DNA from: JAHKLT01 sp046197865
GTDB lineage: Archaea; Methanobacteriota; Methanobacteria; Methanobacteriales; Methanobacteriaceae
Length of the DNA stretch: 64,000 nt
Direction: 5' to 3'
NCBI RefSeq assembly: GCF_046197865.1
Contig: NZ_CP166990.1
Coordinates: forward strand, 1,612,001-1,676,000
Below are positions 45,499 to 54,351 of this stretch, one piece after another. Below the pieces are notes generated by a model. The model made no database searches, was not told where the DNA came from, and saw only the letters and a list, made by a program, of their open reading frames with translations. The first letter of the stretch is position 1, and every line of letters starts with the position of its first letter. The translations under genes and the position numbers were made by a program.

Positions 45499-46863
45499 TT
45501 ATTTTTTATATTTTTTAACTAATGAAATACCCCAATTAGTCATTTCATCTGCTTTTTCTTGTGTATCAGATTCAGCAAAACATCTAAAAATTGGTTCTGT
45601 ACCAGATGGTCTAATAATTACCCAACCATCTTCTTTTAATATTTTAACACCATCAGTTGTATCAAGTTCGAGTTCTGTGTTTTCTACAATTTCTTTAATG
45701 ATTTTATCCATGACTTCTGTTTTTTGATCATCTGCACATTCTATTTTCATTTTATTAGAATAATAAACAGGTAGCTCTTCAATTAATTCAGATAATGGTT
45801 TATCTTCTTTAACTAAAATTTCTAATAATTTAGCTACTGTCATAGCTGCATCTCTACCATAAACAAATTCTGGGAAAATAAGACCCCCGTTTTCTTCACC
45901 ACCGAAAACTCCATTTTCTTCTTTGAGTTTTCGTGCAACAAGTAAATCTCCAACAGCTGTAGCTATTACTTCTCCATTATACTTATCTGCAATATCATAA
46001 ATAGCTTGTGAGGTTGCAACTGTTGTAACAACTGTTCCACCATTGTTTTCTTTTAACATCTGTTTTTCAACTAGTGCAAATGTTTTATCACCTAATACGA
46101 AATTACCTTTCTCATCAATACAAATTGTTCTATCTGCATCACCGTCGTGTGCAAGACCAATATCTGCACCTAAATCTTTAACTGTATTAATTAAATATTG
46201 AAGGTTTTCTTCAATTGGTTCTGGTTCACGTCCTGGGAAGAATCCATCTTCTTGACAATTTAATGTTGTAAGTTGACAGTTTAATTTTCTAAGTAAAATT
46301 GGTGCAGTAACACATCCAGCTCCAGATCCACAATCTAAAACTACCTTTAAATTAGCATTTTGAATAGCTTTAACATCAACATCTTCTAAAACTTTATCGA
46401 TATATTCATCAATGATTTGATTATTATGATAGACCTCACCGATTTCATTCCAATTAACTCTTTTTGGATTGGTGTCGAAATAAATTTTCTCAATTTCAAC
46501 TTCCATTTCATCAGGAATTCCAATACCAAACTCATCAACAAATTTTAAACCATTAAATTTAGGAGGATTATGAGAAGCTGTTACAATAATTCCACCATCA
46601 TAATAATTTCTAACTGCATATTGAACTGCAGGAGTAGGTAATATTCCAAGATCTATAACATCACAACCAGCTGAGAGTAAACCAGCTGTAATTGCATTCA
46701 TAAGCATTGGTGTTGTTGTTCTTGTATCTCCACCAATAGCTACCTTACCTTGAACTAAAGTTCCATATGCTGCTGCAAGTTTTGATGCAAATTCTGGAGT
46801 TAAAACATCGTTTGCTGTTCTTCTTACACCAAATGTACCAAATAATCGTTTTTCTAAAGTCAT
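45499..46863 (-). CDS. Phosphohexomutase (second GlmM/ManB-type paralogue)
   Basis: A 454-residue alpha-D-phosphohexomutase with the serine loop TASHNPPKFNG near 99-109, DGDADR near 240-245, GGEENGG as the sugar-binding loop and RPSGTEPIFR near the C-terminus. The usual N-terminal FGTSGIRG is changed to FGTFGVRR, and the GGEENG loop fits phosphomannomutase/phosphoglucomutase or GlmM equally. It clearly differs from the GlmM at 39221, so substrate specialisation is likely. Confidence 0.88.
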   Translation of the reverse strand: MTLEKRLFGTFGVRRTANDVLTPEFASKLAAAYGTLVQGKVAIGGDTRTTTPMLMNAITAGLLSAGCDVIDLGILPTPAVQYAVRNYYDGGIIVTASHNPPKFNGLKFVDEFGIGIPDEMEVEIEKIYFDTNPKRVNWNEIGEVYHNNQIIDEYIDKVLEDVDVKAIQNANLKVVLDCGSGAGCVTAPILLRKLNCQLTTLNCQEDGFFPGREPEPIEENLQYLINTVKDLGADIGLAHDGDADRTICIDEKGNFVLGDKTFALVEKQMLKENNGGTVVTTVATSQAIYDIADKYNGEVIATAVGDLLVARKLKEENGVFGGEENGGLIFPEFVYGRDAAMTVAKLLEILVKEDKPLSELIEELPVYYSNKMKIECADDQKTEVMDKIIKEIVENTELELDTTDGVKILKEDGWVIIRPSGTEPIFRCFAESDTQEKADEMTNWGISLVKKYKK

Positions 46864-47016
46864 TTATTATCACTAAAAATTTTAATTAGAATTATTTATG
46901 TAATGATAATTTAATAAAGCTATTGATAAATTTATTTTAGATATTCTATAATCAAAACATGAATAAATAATATTTAAAAATATCTCATAAAATTGTTTAT
47001 AGAATAAAAAAAAGCA

Positions 47017-47567
47017 TTAAACTATTTTATAATCAGCAAAACTAAAAGATTCATGTCTATTTTTTAAATATTCTTCTGTTTTATTAAGTTTTTCCATCAA
47101 TTCAGCTATTAAATCATCTAAAAAAATTAAAGAATGTATTTCAAAAATTGTTCCAAGAGGAGTTAAATTAGAATCATGTTTTTTACTAATTATTACTATA
47201 TTATCAGATTTTTTAGCTAAAGTAGATTTAATAGAAGAGGCAATAGCTAATGATTTAATATTTTTTTCTTTAATTTCCCCAAAAATTAAATTTATAAAAT
47301 CATTTTCACCAGAACTTGAAACAAATATTAAACAACTATTAGTAGTTAATTGAGGAGAGATTGTCTCTCCAATAAAATATACATTTAATCCTAATTGCAT
47401 TAATCTCATAGCAAATGCTTTAGCTATCAGCCAGATCTTCCAACCCCAAAAACAAAGACTTCTTCAGATTCTAAAATAGTATCAACAAACTTCTCAACTT
47501 CTACATCTTCAATAGCTATGCTTTTACCACTATCTAAAATATAATTTAATGCATCTTTTATTACCAT
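47017..47567 (-). pseudogene. hxlB: 6-phospho-3-hexuloisomerase (PHI) with a single-base frameshift
   Basis: Two frames together give a full PHI of about 183 residues. Residues 1-46 run from ATG 47567 (RBS GGTGG) to FGVGRSG and meet TGA at 47429. Adding one base between 47430 and 47429 restores LIAKAFAMRLMQLGLNVYFIGE and the rest to the stop at 47017, which has SSSGE and a normal C-terminus. PHI is an SIS-domain enzyme making fructose-6-P from hexulose-6-P, in archaea used in reverse for pentose supply. The break sits in the phosphosugar loop. It is either a real mutation, a programmed shift or a sequence error. Confidence 0.85.
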
Positions 47568-47582
47568 ATTCCCACCAAACTA

Positions 47583-48020
47583 CTAATTAAATTTTAGTTC
47601 GTTTTTAATAAAATCTTTTACTGCATTTTCAACTTCAACTGATGTATCTTTATAAATCCTATAGTCTCCTCCATGAGGATTAGCTATATTGTTAGTTGAT
47701 AACATCATATATTTTTCATCGTATTGAGGAAAATATTTCAATAAATAGTTTAAATGAAAATCTTCTAAACATACCACATATTCCACTTCTTTTAATAAAT
47801 CACTAGTAATTTCTTGACTTTTATGAGAAGTTAAATCAATATTATTTTCGTTCATTACTTTAATAGCTATACTATTAGATTTATTTCCACTAGTTTTCAA
47901 AATTCCTGCAGAAATAGCTGTATATTCATTATTATCTTTTGTAATTTCATTGAAAAAATATTCTGCCATGGGACTGCGACATGTATTTCCAGTACAAATA
48001 AATAAAACTTTTTTTGAAAT
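47583..48020 (-). CDS. Low-molecular-weight protein tyrosine phosphatase, apparent ATT start
   Basis: A 145-residue LMW-PTP/arsenate-reductase-like protein. The catalytic P-loop CTGNTCRS (C9 to R15) sits at the N-terminus, and HGGDYRIYKD near 115-124 supplies the DP-loop region, though with an unusual sequence. The first ATG (47969) lies after the P-loop and would give a dead protein. Upstream in frame there is no ATG, GTG or TTG before a stop, but AGGAGG (48028-48033) stands seven bases before ATT 48020. Translation from ATT is the simplest reading. It is next to the broken PHI gene. Confidence 0.75.
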   Translation of the reverse strand: MSKKVLFICTGNTCRSPMAEYFFNEITKDNNEYTAISAGILKTSGNKSNSIAIKVMNENNIDLTSHKSQEITSDLLKEVEYVVCLEDFHLNYLLKYFPQYDEKYMMLSTNNIANPHGGDYRIYKDTSVEVENAVKDFIKNELKFN

Positions 48021-48092
48021 TTTTACCCCTCCTAAATTTAAAAAAAAGAAAATTAAAAAATTTAAATTAATTTATAATATTAAAATATTTCT

Positions 48093-48698
48093 TTAATAAT
48101 ATAATGGTTCTGGATAATAACCTCTATATTGATCAATATTTTTTAAACTTCCTAATTCCTTCTCAAGATCTGGATTTTTCTTAAGTATATCATTAATTTT
48201 ATCTATTTCTAAAGTTATATCTGTTTCAGCTTTAAGAATTGATGCATCTATTTCACTACTTTCTTTTTCAAGAGTACTATAACCAACAGATCCATCTAAA
48301 TATTGTTTAAAAATCCCAGCAGCTTTTAAATCATCTTCTGCAATTTTCTTATATAAACTATTTATTTTTAATAAAGATTCAACATATTCTTTTTTTGTTT
48401 CATTATCAGTAGATTCTAATGCTGCTTCTAAATACTCCTTTTCTTTTAAAGTTTCATTTGACATGTCTTTGAAAAGTTTTTCACTTTTAGTTAAAGTACT
48501 TTGATCAATAGCTGTATCTAAACTAGCATATGCTTCATTTTGTAAGACAGTCATAGATTCTGAATGAGAAGCTGCTTTTTTAATATTTGAATAATATTCT
48601 TCTGTATCTTCACCCATCATACTTATTGAAATAGCTGCTACTGCAACAACAGCAATAATAGCTACAACAACTCCAATTATTATATATTTTTTATCCAT
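48093..48698 (-). CDS. Membrane-anchored helical protein, unknown (paralogue of 48993-49451)
   Basis: A 201-residue protein with an N-terminal membrane helix (MDKKYIIIG then about 20 hydrophobic residues) and an outside helical domain rich in E/K/S. The STDNETKKEYVESL segment and the C-terminal NPDLEKEL are matched in the protein at 48993-49451 (STDNQTEKEYAELM, NPEFKAKL), so the two are paralogues. RBS AAGGAG precedes the ATG. Function unknown. Confidence 0.65.
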   Translation of the reverse strand: MDKKYIIIGVVVAIIAVVAVAAISISMMGEDTEEYYSNIKKAASHSESMTVLQNEAYASLDTAIDQSTLTKSEKLFKDMSNETLKEKEYLEAALESTDNETKKEYVESLLKINSLYKKIAEDDLKAAGIFKQYLDGSVGYSTLEKESSEIDASILKAETDITLEIDKINDILKKNPDLEKELGSLKNIDQYRGYYPEPLYY

Positions 48699-48700
48699 AA

Positions 48701-48889
48701 TTAATCTCCTTTTTCTTTATTATACTTAACCATTGAATATAAATCTCCAATTAAGAATATAAATCCTACGACTATCAATAATTCACTGCTATTAGTGCCT
48801 CTTAAAACAAATGATCCACTTATACCCCCAATTATTAGCAATAGGCTAATTATAATTCCAACAATATGTTGAATATCTTTTCCATCCAT
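48701..48889 (-). CDS. Small two-helix membrane protein
   Basis: A 62-residue protein with two membrane helices (about 8-28 and 33-50). GGTGA precedes the ATG at 48889. Its stop lies two bases ahead of the next gene, so both are cotranscribed. No family recognised. Confidence 0.6.
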   Translation of the reverse strand: MDGKDIQHIVGIIISLLLIIGGISGSFVLRGTNSSELLIVVGFIFLIGDLYSMVKYNKEKGD

Positions 48890-48908
48890 TGTTTCACCAT
48901 TTATAAAA

Positions 48909-48959
48909 TCATTTAAATAATTCTTTTTTTAATTCATCTGAGTCAAATAAATAATATTA
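48909..48959 (-). pseudogene. C-terminal remnant of a 49534-type gene
   Basis: A short minus-strand frame reads FDSDELKKELFK then stop, nearly the same as the C-terminus of the protein at 49534-49926 (DSDELKEEFFK). A stop lies about five codons upstream, and nothing else of the gene survives. This is most easily read as the tail of a lost duplicate. Confidence 0.45.
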
Positions 48960-48992
48960 CCTCTATATCATCATTATTAAGATAATTTAATA

Positions 48993-49451
48993 TCACCAAT
49001 CTTCTATTCCATCTGGAATAAATGGATATTTATCCATTCCCCATGAATGAAGTTTTGCTTTAAATTCAGGATTTTCATCCAATAATTTTTGAATTTTCTC
49101 AGTAATAATTTCCATTTCTTTCATTGGCTCTTGCACTAATGGATCGGTGGAAGTTATATTACCCTCCATTATTAACAGCACATAATATGAATATTCAACT
49201 TGCAAATTTAGCCATTTAGTCATTAACTCGGCATATTCTTTTTCAGTTTGATTATCTGTTGAATTTTGAGCTTTTTCCATGAAAATAATTGTATCACTAC
49301 TATTAGTATCATTACCATAATAATTATTATAGGCATTTAATATTTCTGTTTTATATTCATCATTTTCAGATACTATTAAAGTAGCTACTCCAACAGCAAC
49401 AATAGCGATAATTAAAATAATAGTTCCTACAATTACATATTTTTTATCCAT
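48993..49451 (-). CDS. Membrane-anchored helical protein, unknown (paralogue of 48093-48698)
   Basis: A 152-residue protein: N-terminal membrane helix after MDKKYVIVG, then an outside helical domain similar to that of 48093-48698. I start it at ATG 49451, where GAGGTG lies six bases upstream, not at the GTG at 49460 that overlaps this RBS. Function unknown. Confidence 0.65.
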   Translation of the reverse strand: MDKKYVIVGTIILIIAIVAVGVATLIVSENDEYKTEILNAYNNYYGNDTNSSDTIIFMEKAQNSTDNQTEKEYAELMTKWLNLQVEYSYYVLLIMEGNITSTDPLVQEPMKEMEIITEKIQKLLDENPEFKAKLHSWGMDKYPFIPDGIEDW

Positions 49452-49533
49452 TAAAATCACCTCATTTTAATAAAATAACATTGAGATAAAAATATTAATT
49501 TTATCCTCAAATTTTTAAAGCCATTATTTCACC

Positions 49534-49926
49534 TTATTTAAAAAATTCTTCTTTTAATTCATCTGAATCAATTATTCCTGATTCAATATAAAGATTAAAC
49601 ATCTTACCATTTTTATCATTAACACTTAATTTGGATCCTTCTGGAATAAAATCTATTTCTGGAGGACTCATTAAATCCCCAGTATAAATAATAACATATT
49701 TTCCATCTTTTGTTAAAATTGCATAGTTATCTTTTTTATCTTTAATTTCATATCCTTCAGGAACTTTAAAAGATTCTCCTGAAACAATAAATGATTCAGA
49801 AGAACTAGATATAGCAATAGTAGTTAAATTTATAGAATTGTCATCTCCTGATACTAAAAATATTCCCCCTGAAATAGATATAACTGCTATTGCAGCTATT
49901 AAAATCACCAATATTCTATTTTTCAT
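49534..49926 (-). CDS. Membrane-anchored small extracytoplasmic protein
   Basis: A 130-residue protein with an N-terminal membrane helix (about 4-24) and a beta-rich domain that contains FKVPEGYEIKDKKDNY. A similar F-x-x-P-x-G-[FY] block is found in the product of 50195-50704, so the two appear related. AGGAG precedes the ATG. Its 5' region is duplicated ahead of the gene at 50786-51424. Function unknown. Confidence 0.62.
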   Translation of the reverse strand: MKNRILVILIAAIAVISISGGIFLVSGDDNSINLTTIAISSSSESFIVSGESFKVPEGYEIKDKKDNYAILTKDGKYVIIYTGDLMSPPEIDFIPEGSKLSVNDKNGKMFNLYIESGIIDSDELKEEFFK

Positions 49927-49971
49927 ATTATCTCCTATTTAAAAAATTTAGTTGTTTATGGATTAAAAATC

Positions 49972-50130
49972 CATGATTGTAAATTTATTTTTAAAATATA
50001 AATATTCCTTCAATATTTTAGTTTATGGAAGGGTTTTATTTAGTAAAAATGATTATATTTTAATAAACGAATTGATTATTTATTATTAAGATATTTTACT
50101 TAATATAATCATTAAAGCATTTTATTTAAG
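49972..50130. repeat. Duplicated promoter region, copy A
   Basis: About 150 bases upstream of the gene at 49534-49926 align with 51450-51600 upstream of the gene at 50786-51424: shared runs include TATTTTTAAAATATAAATAT followed by TCC, then TTTAGTTTATGGAA and TAATCATTAAA. The core, read on the minus strand, is AAGGAATATTTATATTTT, probably BRE plus TATA. Confidence 0.55.
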
Positions 50131-50194
50131 GATTTAAAAAAAAAAAAAATATTTGTAAAAAAAATAAAAAGAAATTTATATGTTATAAATCTCT

Positions 50195-50704
50195 TTAAAT
50201 GCCTAAAATTTCTTTTATTATTTCTTCATGATTAGGAATATCATCATCTATTGAAATAGTGAATATTTCTCCTTGGTAATCAAAAACATATTCAGAATAA
50301 TTTGTAGCACCTTCTGGTCTACCTCCCTCATATGAACCTAAATCAATAGCATCTATACTTATACTCCACATAGAACTTTTATAAAAAGTCATATTTTCAA
50401 TTTCAACTACAGAATAATAAGTAGTACTATTTTTAGTATATTCTTCTGCAGAATTTGCATCAGTAAAATCTGATCGAACACTAATTTCACTACCATTTTT
50501 TACAAAAAATATTGAATCGGTATCATTATTATCTCTTAAAGTAAAACCATTTGGTGTATTAAATTTAACTCCACCAATAGTATTAGAAACATCAGAAGCA
50601 TTTTCAAGTGTAGTTTCTCCATCACTGCCACTAAATGCAATAAAAATACCTGCTACTAATACTACTAACCCTATAACTATTGCAATAATATATTTTCTAT
50701 CCAT
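50195..50704 (-). CDS. Membrane-anchored small extracytoplasmic protein
   Basis: A 169-residue protein starting MDRKYI with one membrane helix and an acidic outside domain (GVKFNTPNGFTLRDNND, repeated SISID segments). I start it at ATG 50704 (GTGA upstream) instead of a GTG three codons earlier. Related to the neighbour at 49534-49926. A motif TTTAAGGAATTTAAAT (50751-50766) upstream resembles those before nearby genes. Function unknown. Confidence 0.62.
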   Translation of the reverse strand: MDRKYIIAIVIGLVVLVAGIFIAFSGSDGETTLENASDVSNTIGGVKFNTPNGFTLRDNNDTDSIFFVKNGSEISVRSDFTDANSAEEYTKNSTTYYSVVEIENMTFYKSSMWSISIDAIDLGSYEGGRPEGATNYSEYVFDYQGEIFTISIDDDIPNHEEIIKEILGI

Positions 50705-50785
50705 TTTTATCACTTTATCCCATTTTTAAAATTATTATATAATTAAAAATATTTAAATTCCTTAAACAAATTTATTGTAAGAATA

Positions 50786-51424
50786 TTATTCTTGATAAAA
50801 ACCATTTATATCTCGACCAAAATTACCTTCAGGAGTTTCTACTACAATATAATAAAAATTTTTACTAACTACTTTTCCCTCTAAAAAAGCAATAGCTGAT
50901 TCTTTATTTGGTGCAGAATAAACTTCCCAAACATTTTCTCCAAAAGCATCATTTTTACTTTCTTTTTTTAAAAACTTAACATCTTTTTTATTTTTCTTAG
51001 AAGAAGATTTTGGTTTTATTGTTTTATCAGGTTCTAATGAATTCTTTATTTTCCCATTATGTTCTAAAAATGATTTTTCCACTTTAGAAAACATATCAAA
51101 ATCCAATGATTTTCCACAAACAATTGCTTCCCATACACCATCTATTTCATAATATCCAAATTCCAAAACTTCACTGCAAATAATATCATTTGAGTCTTTT
51201 GCAAGATGAATAAAAGGTAAATCTAATAATGAATGTTTAGCATCAGATGAATTATCAAAATATCCAAGAACAAATGGATCTTTTTCTTTTACATGTATTC
51301 TTGCATTCCAATAAGCTATAGCTTTAGATTTATTATCTTGTCTTGTTCCTTTATTATCTTTTTCTAAATATTCTTTTTTAGAATTACTTTCATTGCTTTT
51401 AAATAATTTATCAAAAAATCCCAT
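50786..51424 (-). CDS. Soluble hypothetical protein with MGFF amphipathic N-terminus
   Basis: A 212-residue cytoplasmic protein beginning MGFFDKLFKS, a short amphipathic start also seen at 55340 (MGFFNKLFSS) and found in proteins that attach to the membrane surface. The middle (about 30-110) contains two aromatic-rich strands, then a lysine/serine-rich linker and a C-terminal beta segment. Start at ATG 51424 with GTGGG upstream. No family recognised. Confidence 0.6.
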   Translation of the reverse strand: MGFFDKLFKSNESNSKKEYLEKDNKGTRQDNKSKAIAYWNARIHVKEKDPFVLGYFDNSSDAKHSLLDLPFIHLAKDSNDIICSEVLEFGYYEIDGVWEAIVCGKSLDFDMFSKVEKSFLEHNGKIKNSLEPDKTIKPKSSSKKNKKDVKFLKKESKNDAFGENVWEVYSAPNKESAIAFLEGKVVSKNFYYIVVETPEGNFGRDINGFYQE

Positions 51425-51449
51425 TTTACCCACTTCTCAATATAAATTC

Positions 51450-51600
51450 ATAATTTTTAATTTATTTTTAAAATATAAATATTCCTTAAATGATTTAGTT
51501 TATGGAAATGTTTTACTTAATAAAAATACCAATATAGCTTAATTATTCTTATATTAAGATATATAATCATTAAAAAATCTTATTTGGTGAATTTTAAAAA
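51450..51600. repeat. Duplicated promoter region, copy B
   Basis: Partner of 49972-50130. The shared core lies at 51473-51487 (minus strand AAGGAATATTTATAT), about 50 bases before the gene start at 51424. The distal half has drifted more than the core, as expected if the core is under selection. Confidence 0.55.
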
Positions 51601-51790
51601 GTATACAAAAAGTAAAATTTAAATATTAATTTGTGGTTTATTTTCATCAGAATAGCTTAACTATCCATCAAATTCTATAATTTCTTCTTTAGCTAATTCT
51701 TTAAAAACTTTTATTTATTTACAAAATTTAAATTTTTAAATTTTTTATTACTGATGAATAGAGCTATTATTTTTAAAAAATTAACGAGAC

Positions 51791-51830
51791 AGTAATAAAT
51801 AAAATAAAAGAAAAAATTAAAATTAAATAT
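51791..51830. repeat. Direct repeat copy 1 (about 40 bases)
   Basis: TAATAAATAAAATAAAAGAA followed by AAAATTAAAATTAAATA matches 54623-54663 with only about one or two differences. Both copies lie in gene-poor gaps and each is open in one plus frame (INKIKEKIKIKY) but has no start codon. Confidence 0.45.
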
Positions 51831-52029
51831 ACTTCATTTTTAACTTTCATTAAATCACATAAATACTTAATTAAAGATAATATTAAATATTATTTAAATA
51901 AAAATCTTTAATTAAAAAAAAAAGTTTGTTAAATTAAATAGTTTAGTAAATATATTAAAAATTGAAGCCAATTATTAGATATAGAAACTATATTGTTTTA
52001 TATTAAGAAATAAAGTTTTAGAGAGCAAA

Positions 52030-53514
52030 ATGATGGCAAGTATAAAAAGAGCAAGTGATGAATTATTTGATAAATTTGCTAAATTATCATCTTCTGTGGA
52101 TTTTAATAGTGAAATAATCTTTTTAATAGCTATTGATAGACAAAGATGTGAAACACGCCATGAAAATACATTATATACCTTTGATATATTAGATAAATAT
52201 TATAATTTGAAAAAAATGTTTATTGAAGGAGAATCTGGTGAAATCACATTAAAAAAAGGAAGATATTTCAGAAAACCAAAAGATGATAAAATTAAATCAT
52301 TTAAAGAAGAAGATTATTTTTTTCCTAAAAATTTACTAGCTAGTCCAAAAAAATTAAAAAAATATAAGTGGAGAGACGATTTTTTATTTGGAATTGAAGA
52401 TGCATCAATAGCTATAAAATATAATGATGCCCTAAGTAAATTACTTAAAGAATATAGCGTGAATCACGTGCAAATTTTAAGATTCATTGAACTTAAAATT
52501 AATAAATTATTAGAAACACACTTTGAAGGTAATGCAAAAGAGTTTTTTAAAAATATTAAAGAATATGAACCTGGAGCAAACGAAAAATCACTTGAATTTT
52601 ATAAGAATTTAATAGAAAATATTGAAAAATTTAATCTTAAAATAGATTATGAACAAATTGAAATCTTTTATAAAATGAAAAAAGTTCCAACTGATAGCAT
52701 TAAATGGGAGACTCGTGATTTAGAATATCGAAAAGCTATTAGAGCATTTGAAAATCTTCTTGATTGGGAAGAATATGATGAATTTAAATATAGAACAAGC
52801 CAAAAACGAGATAATCATGAAATTTATTATTATTTAAAACAAATGCCTCAAAATCTTAAAAATAAATACATTACAAAAGATTTAAAAACTCATTTTAAAT
52901 ATTTTCTTTTATCTATGAAAGTTAATGAATTTATAAGAGAAAAACAAGAACGAAAAACAATTAGAGAATTAATGAAAGTTTATTGTGAAAATTATGAACA
53001 GGAAGAAATTTCAAGGCTCATAAAAGGTTTTATAATGCTTAAAACTTATTTTAATCTTTCATTATTAGCTGAAGATTGGTTAGAATTTAAAGATGAATTA
53101 GAGGAGTTTTTAAAAACATTGAATTATTACTATTATGAAGAATGGCCTGAACTAATAACAAATCTAGAAAAAGAAATGGAAACATTTTCTAATTATTATA
53201 ATATAACAGATCAAAGAACAATAGGATTCTTTAATGAAATAGAAAAATACATTGAATTAAAAGGAAATAAAGAAAATCCACCTAAATTTAATTTAAGTTT
53301 TAACGAGCTATTAAAAAAAGATAAAGAAGTAGTTATAGCTATTGTAAATGAATATCATGTTGATAAAATGTTAAAGATTTTATATAAAAAAGGAATTTCC
53401 CATGGTGTGATAGTTAGTAATATTAATAATTCAGGTAAAAAAAACTTAATTGAGCCTAAATCGGAGTTATTAGAAGATATTGGTTTTAAATTATTTATAG
53501 AAAAATATATTTAA
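52030..53514 (+). CDS. Large hypothetical cytoplasmic protein
   Basis: A 494-residue protein with no signal or membrane segment, rich in Lys, Glu, Tyr and Phe and probably helical throughout. I recognise no motif. The C-terminal 60 residues (VVIAIVNEYHVDKMLKILYKKGISHGVIVSN) look like a small alpha/beta unit. Weak GAGAG lies before the tandem ATG ATG. Long isolated genes of this kind in accessory regions can be defence or phage-related, but nothing here proves that. Confidence 0.55.
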   Translation: MMASIKRASDELFDKFAKLSSSVDFNSEIIFLIAIDRQRCETRHENTLYTFDILDKYYNLKKMFIEGESGEITLKKGRYFRKPKDDKIKSFKEEDYFFPKNLLASPKKLKKYKWRDDFLFGIEDASIAIKYNDALSKLLKEYSVNHVQILRFIELKINKLLETHFEGNAKEFFKNIKEYEPGANEKSLEFYKNLIENIEKFNLKIDYEQIEIFYKMKKVPTDSIKWETRDLEYRKAIRAFENLLDWEEYDEFKYRTSQKRDNHEIYYYLKQMPQNLKNKYITKDLKTHFKYFLLSMKVNEFIREKQERKTIRELMKVYCENYEQEEISRLIKGFIMLKTYFNLSLLAEDWLEFKDELEEFLKTLNYYYYEEWPELITNLEKEMETFSNYYNITDQRTIGFFNEIEKYIELKGNKENPPKFNLSFNELLKKDKEVVIAIVNEYHVDKMLKILYKKGISHGVIVSNINNSGKKNLIEPKSELLEDIGFKLFIEKYI

Positions 53515-53528
53515 CCTCAAAAATTTAC

Positions 53529-53567
<39 letters not shown>

Positions 53568-53742
53568 CTATTATAGGCTAATTATTTAAAATTATATTTA
53601 TTTTTACATCACATTTTAATTATTAATATTGTTTTAAAGATAAATCAAATATAATTAAAAGCTTTAAAAAAAATTTTTATTTTTAAGCTAATATACCAAT
53701 CAGTTTATAAAAAATATATAATGTGAAAAATAATATTTCACA

Positions 53743-54351
53743 TTAATCAAGTTTCTGTTTTATTCCGACAAATAGTGCTCCAATTGAAATTATTATTAAA
53801 GCAATTATTGGGTTTCCAGTTTTTTCCATATTAGATTCTGCATTAGCAACGGTTTTATCTTCAGAAACATCGTATTCATAGTACTCATAATAATCATAAG
53901 GATCAAGAACTAAAATTCCCATGTTTGTTGTTGTTTCTTCCCACAAATCATCACCAACAAATACTAATTGAAACAAGTTATATCCCACTTCATCATAATC
54001 ACTATAAAAAGCATCCCAAACATAACCATCATCATCAGTAAAATAAGTAAAAGCATATTCATAATTTATAAAAAGATCAACCTCATGATTAACTATAGGA
54101 TTTCCAGCATCATCAGTATAACGAGCATAAAAACCTACTTCTTCACCTACAAAAGCAACAGAATTATAATCATACTCTACATTAGGTGTTGCTACTTCAC
54201 CCCCAGCAGCTTGATAATTTTCATCTAATAATACTTCAACATTATCATCAATAAGCTGATTATCTTCAGTAATATCTTCAGCTGAAACAATACTCATTGC
54301 ACAGAACATTATTAGTGAAAAAATTAGAATTTGTTTTATTTTAGTTTTCAT
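53743..54351 (-). CDS. Secreted protein with Ig-like domain and C-terminal membrane anchor
   Basis: A 202-residue protein: signal peptide (MKTKIKQILIFSLIMFCAMSIVSA), one Ig-like beta domain with YTDDAGNPIVNHEVDLFI and a tyrosine- and aspartate-rich tail (DPYDYYEYYEYD), then a C-terminal membrane helix and a short charged end. The layout is that of a small wall-attached surface protein related to the adhesin repeats. Start at ATG 54351, with AAAGGAGGTGA upstream, not 54417. Confidence 0.8.
   Translation of the reverse strand: MKTKIKQILIFSLIMFCAMSIVSAEDITEDNQLIDDNVEVLLDENYQAAGGEVATPNVEYDYNSVAFVGEEVGFYARYTDDAGNPIVNHEVDLFINYEYAFTYFTDDDGYVWDAFYSDYDEVGYNLFQLVFVGDDLWEETTTNMGILVLDPYDYYEYYEYDVSEDKTVANAESNMEKTGNPIIALIIISIGALFVGIKQKLD

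Larger units (their letters stand above)
51425..52029. other. 605-base intergenic region: duplicated promoter and gene remnants
   Basis: Bases 51450-51600 repeat the promoter region at 49972-50130. On the minus strand near 51620-51710 a frame reads KELAKEEIIEFDG, then a TAG, then SYSDENKPQINI and a stop, and looks like a decayed gene end. Bases about 51791-51830 repeat at 54623-54663. No intact gene seen. Confidence 0.5.

Noticed and set aside
51620..51710. In-frame TAG read as pyrrolysine
   Set aside because: No pyl genes are seen and the frame has other stops and no start; gene decay is simpler.
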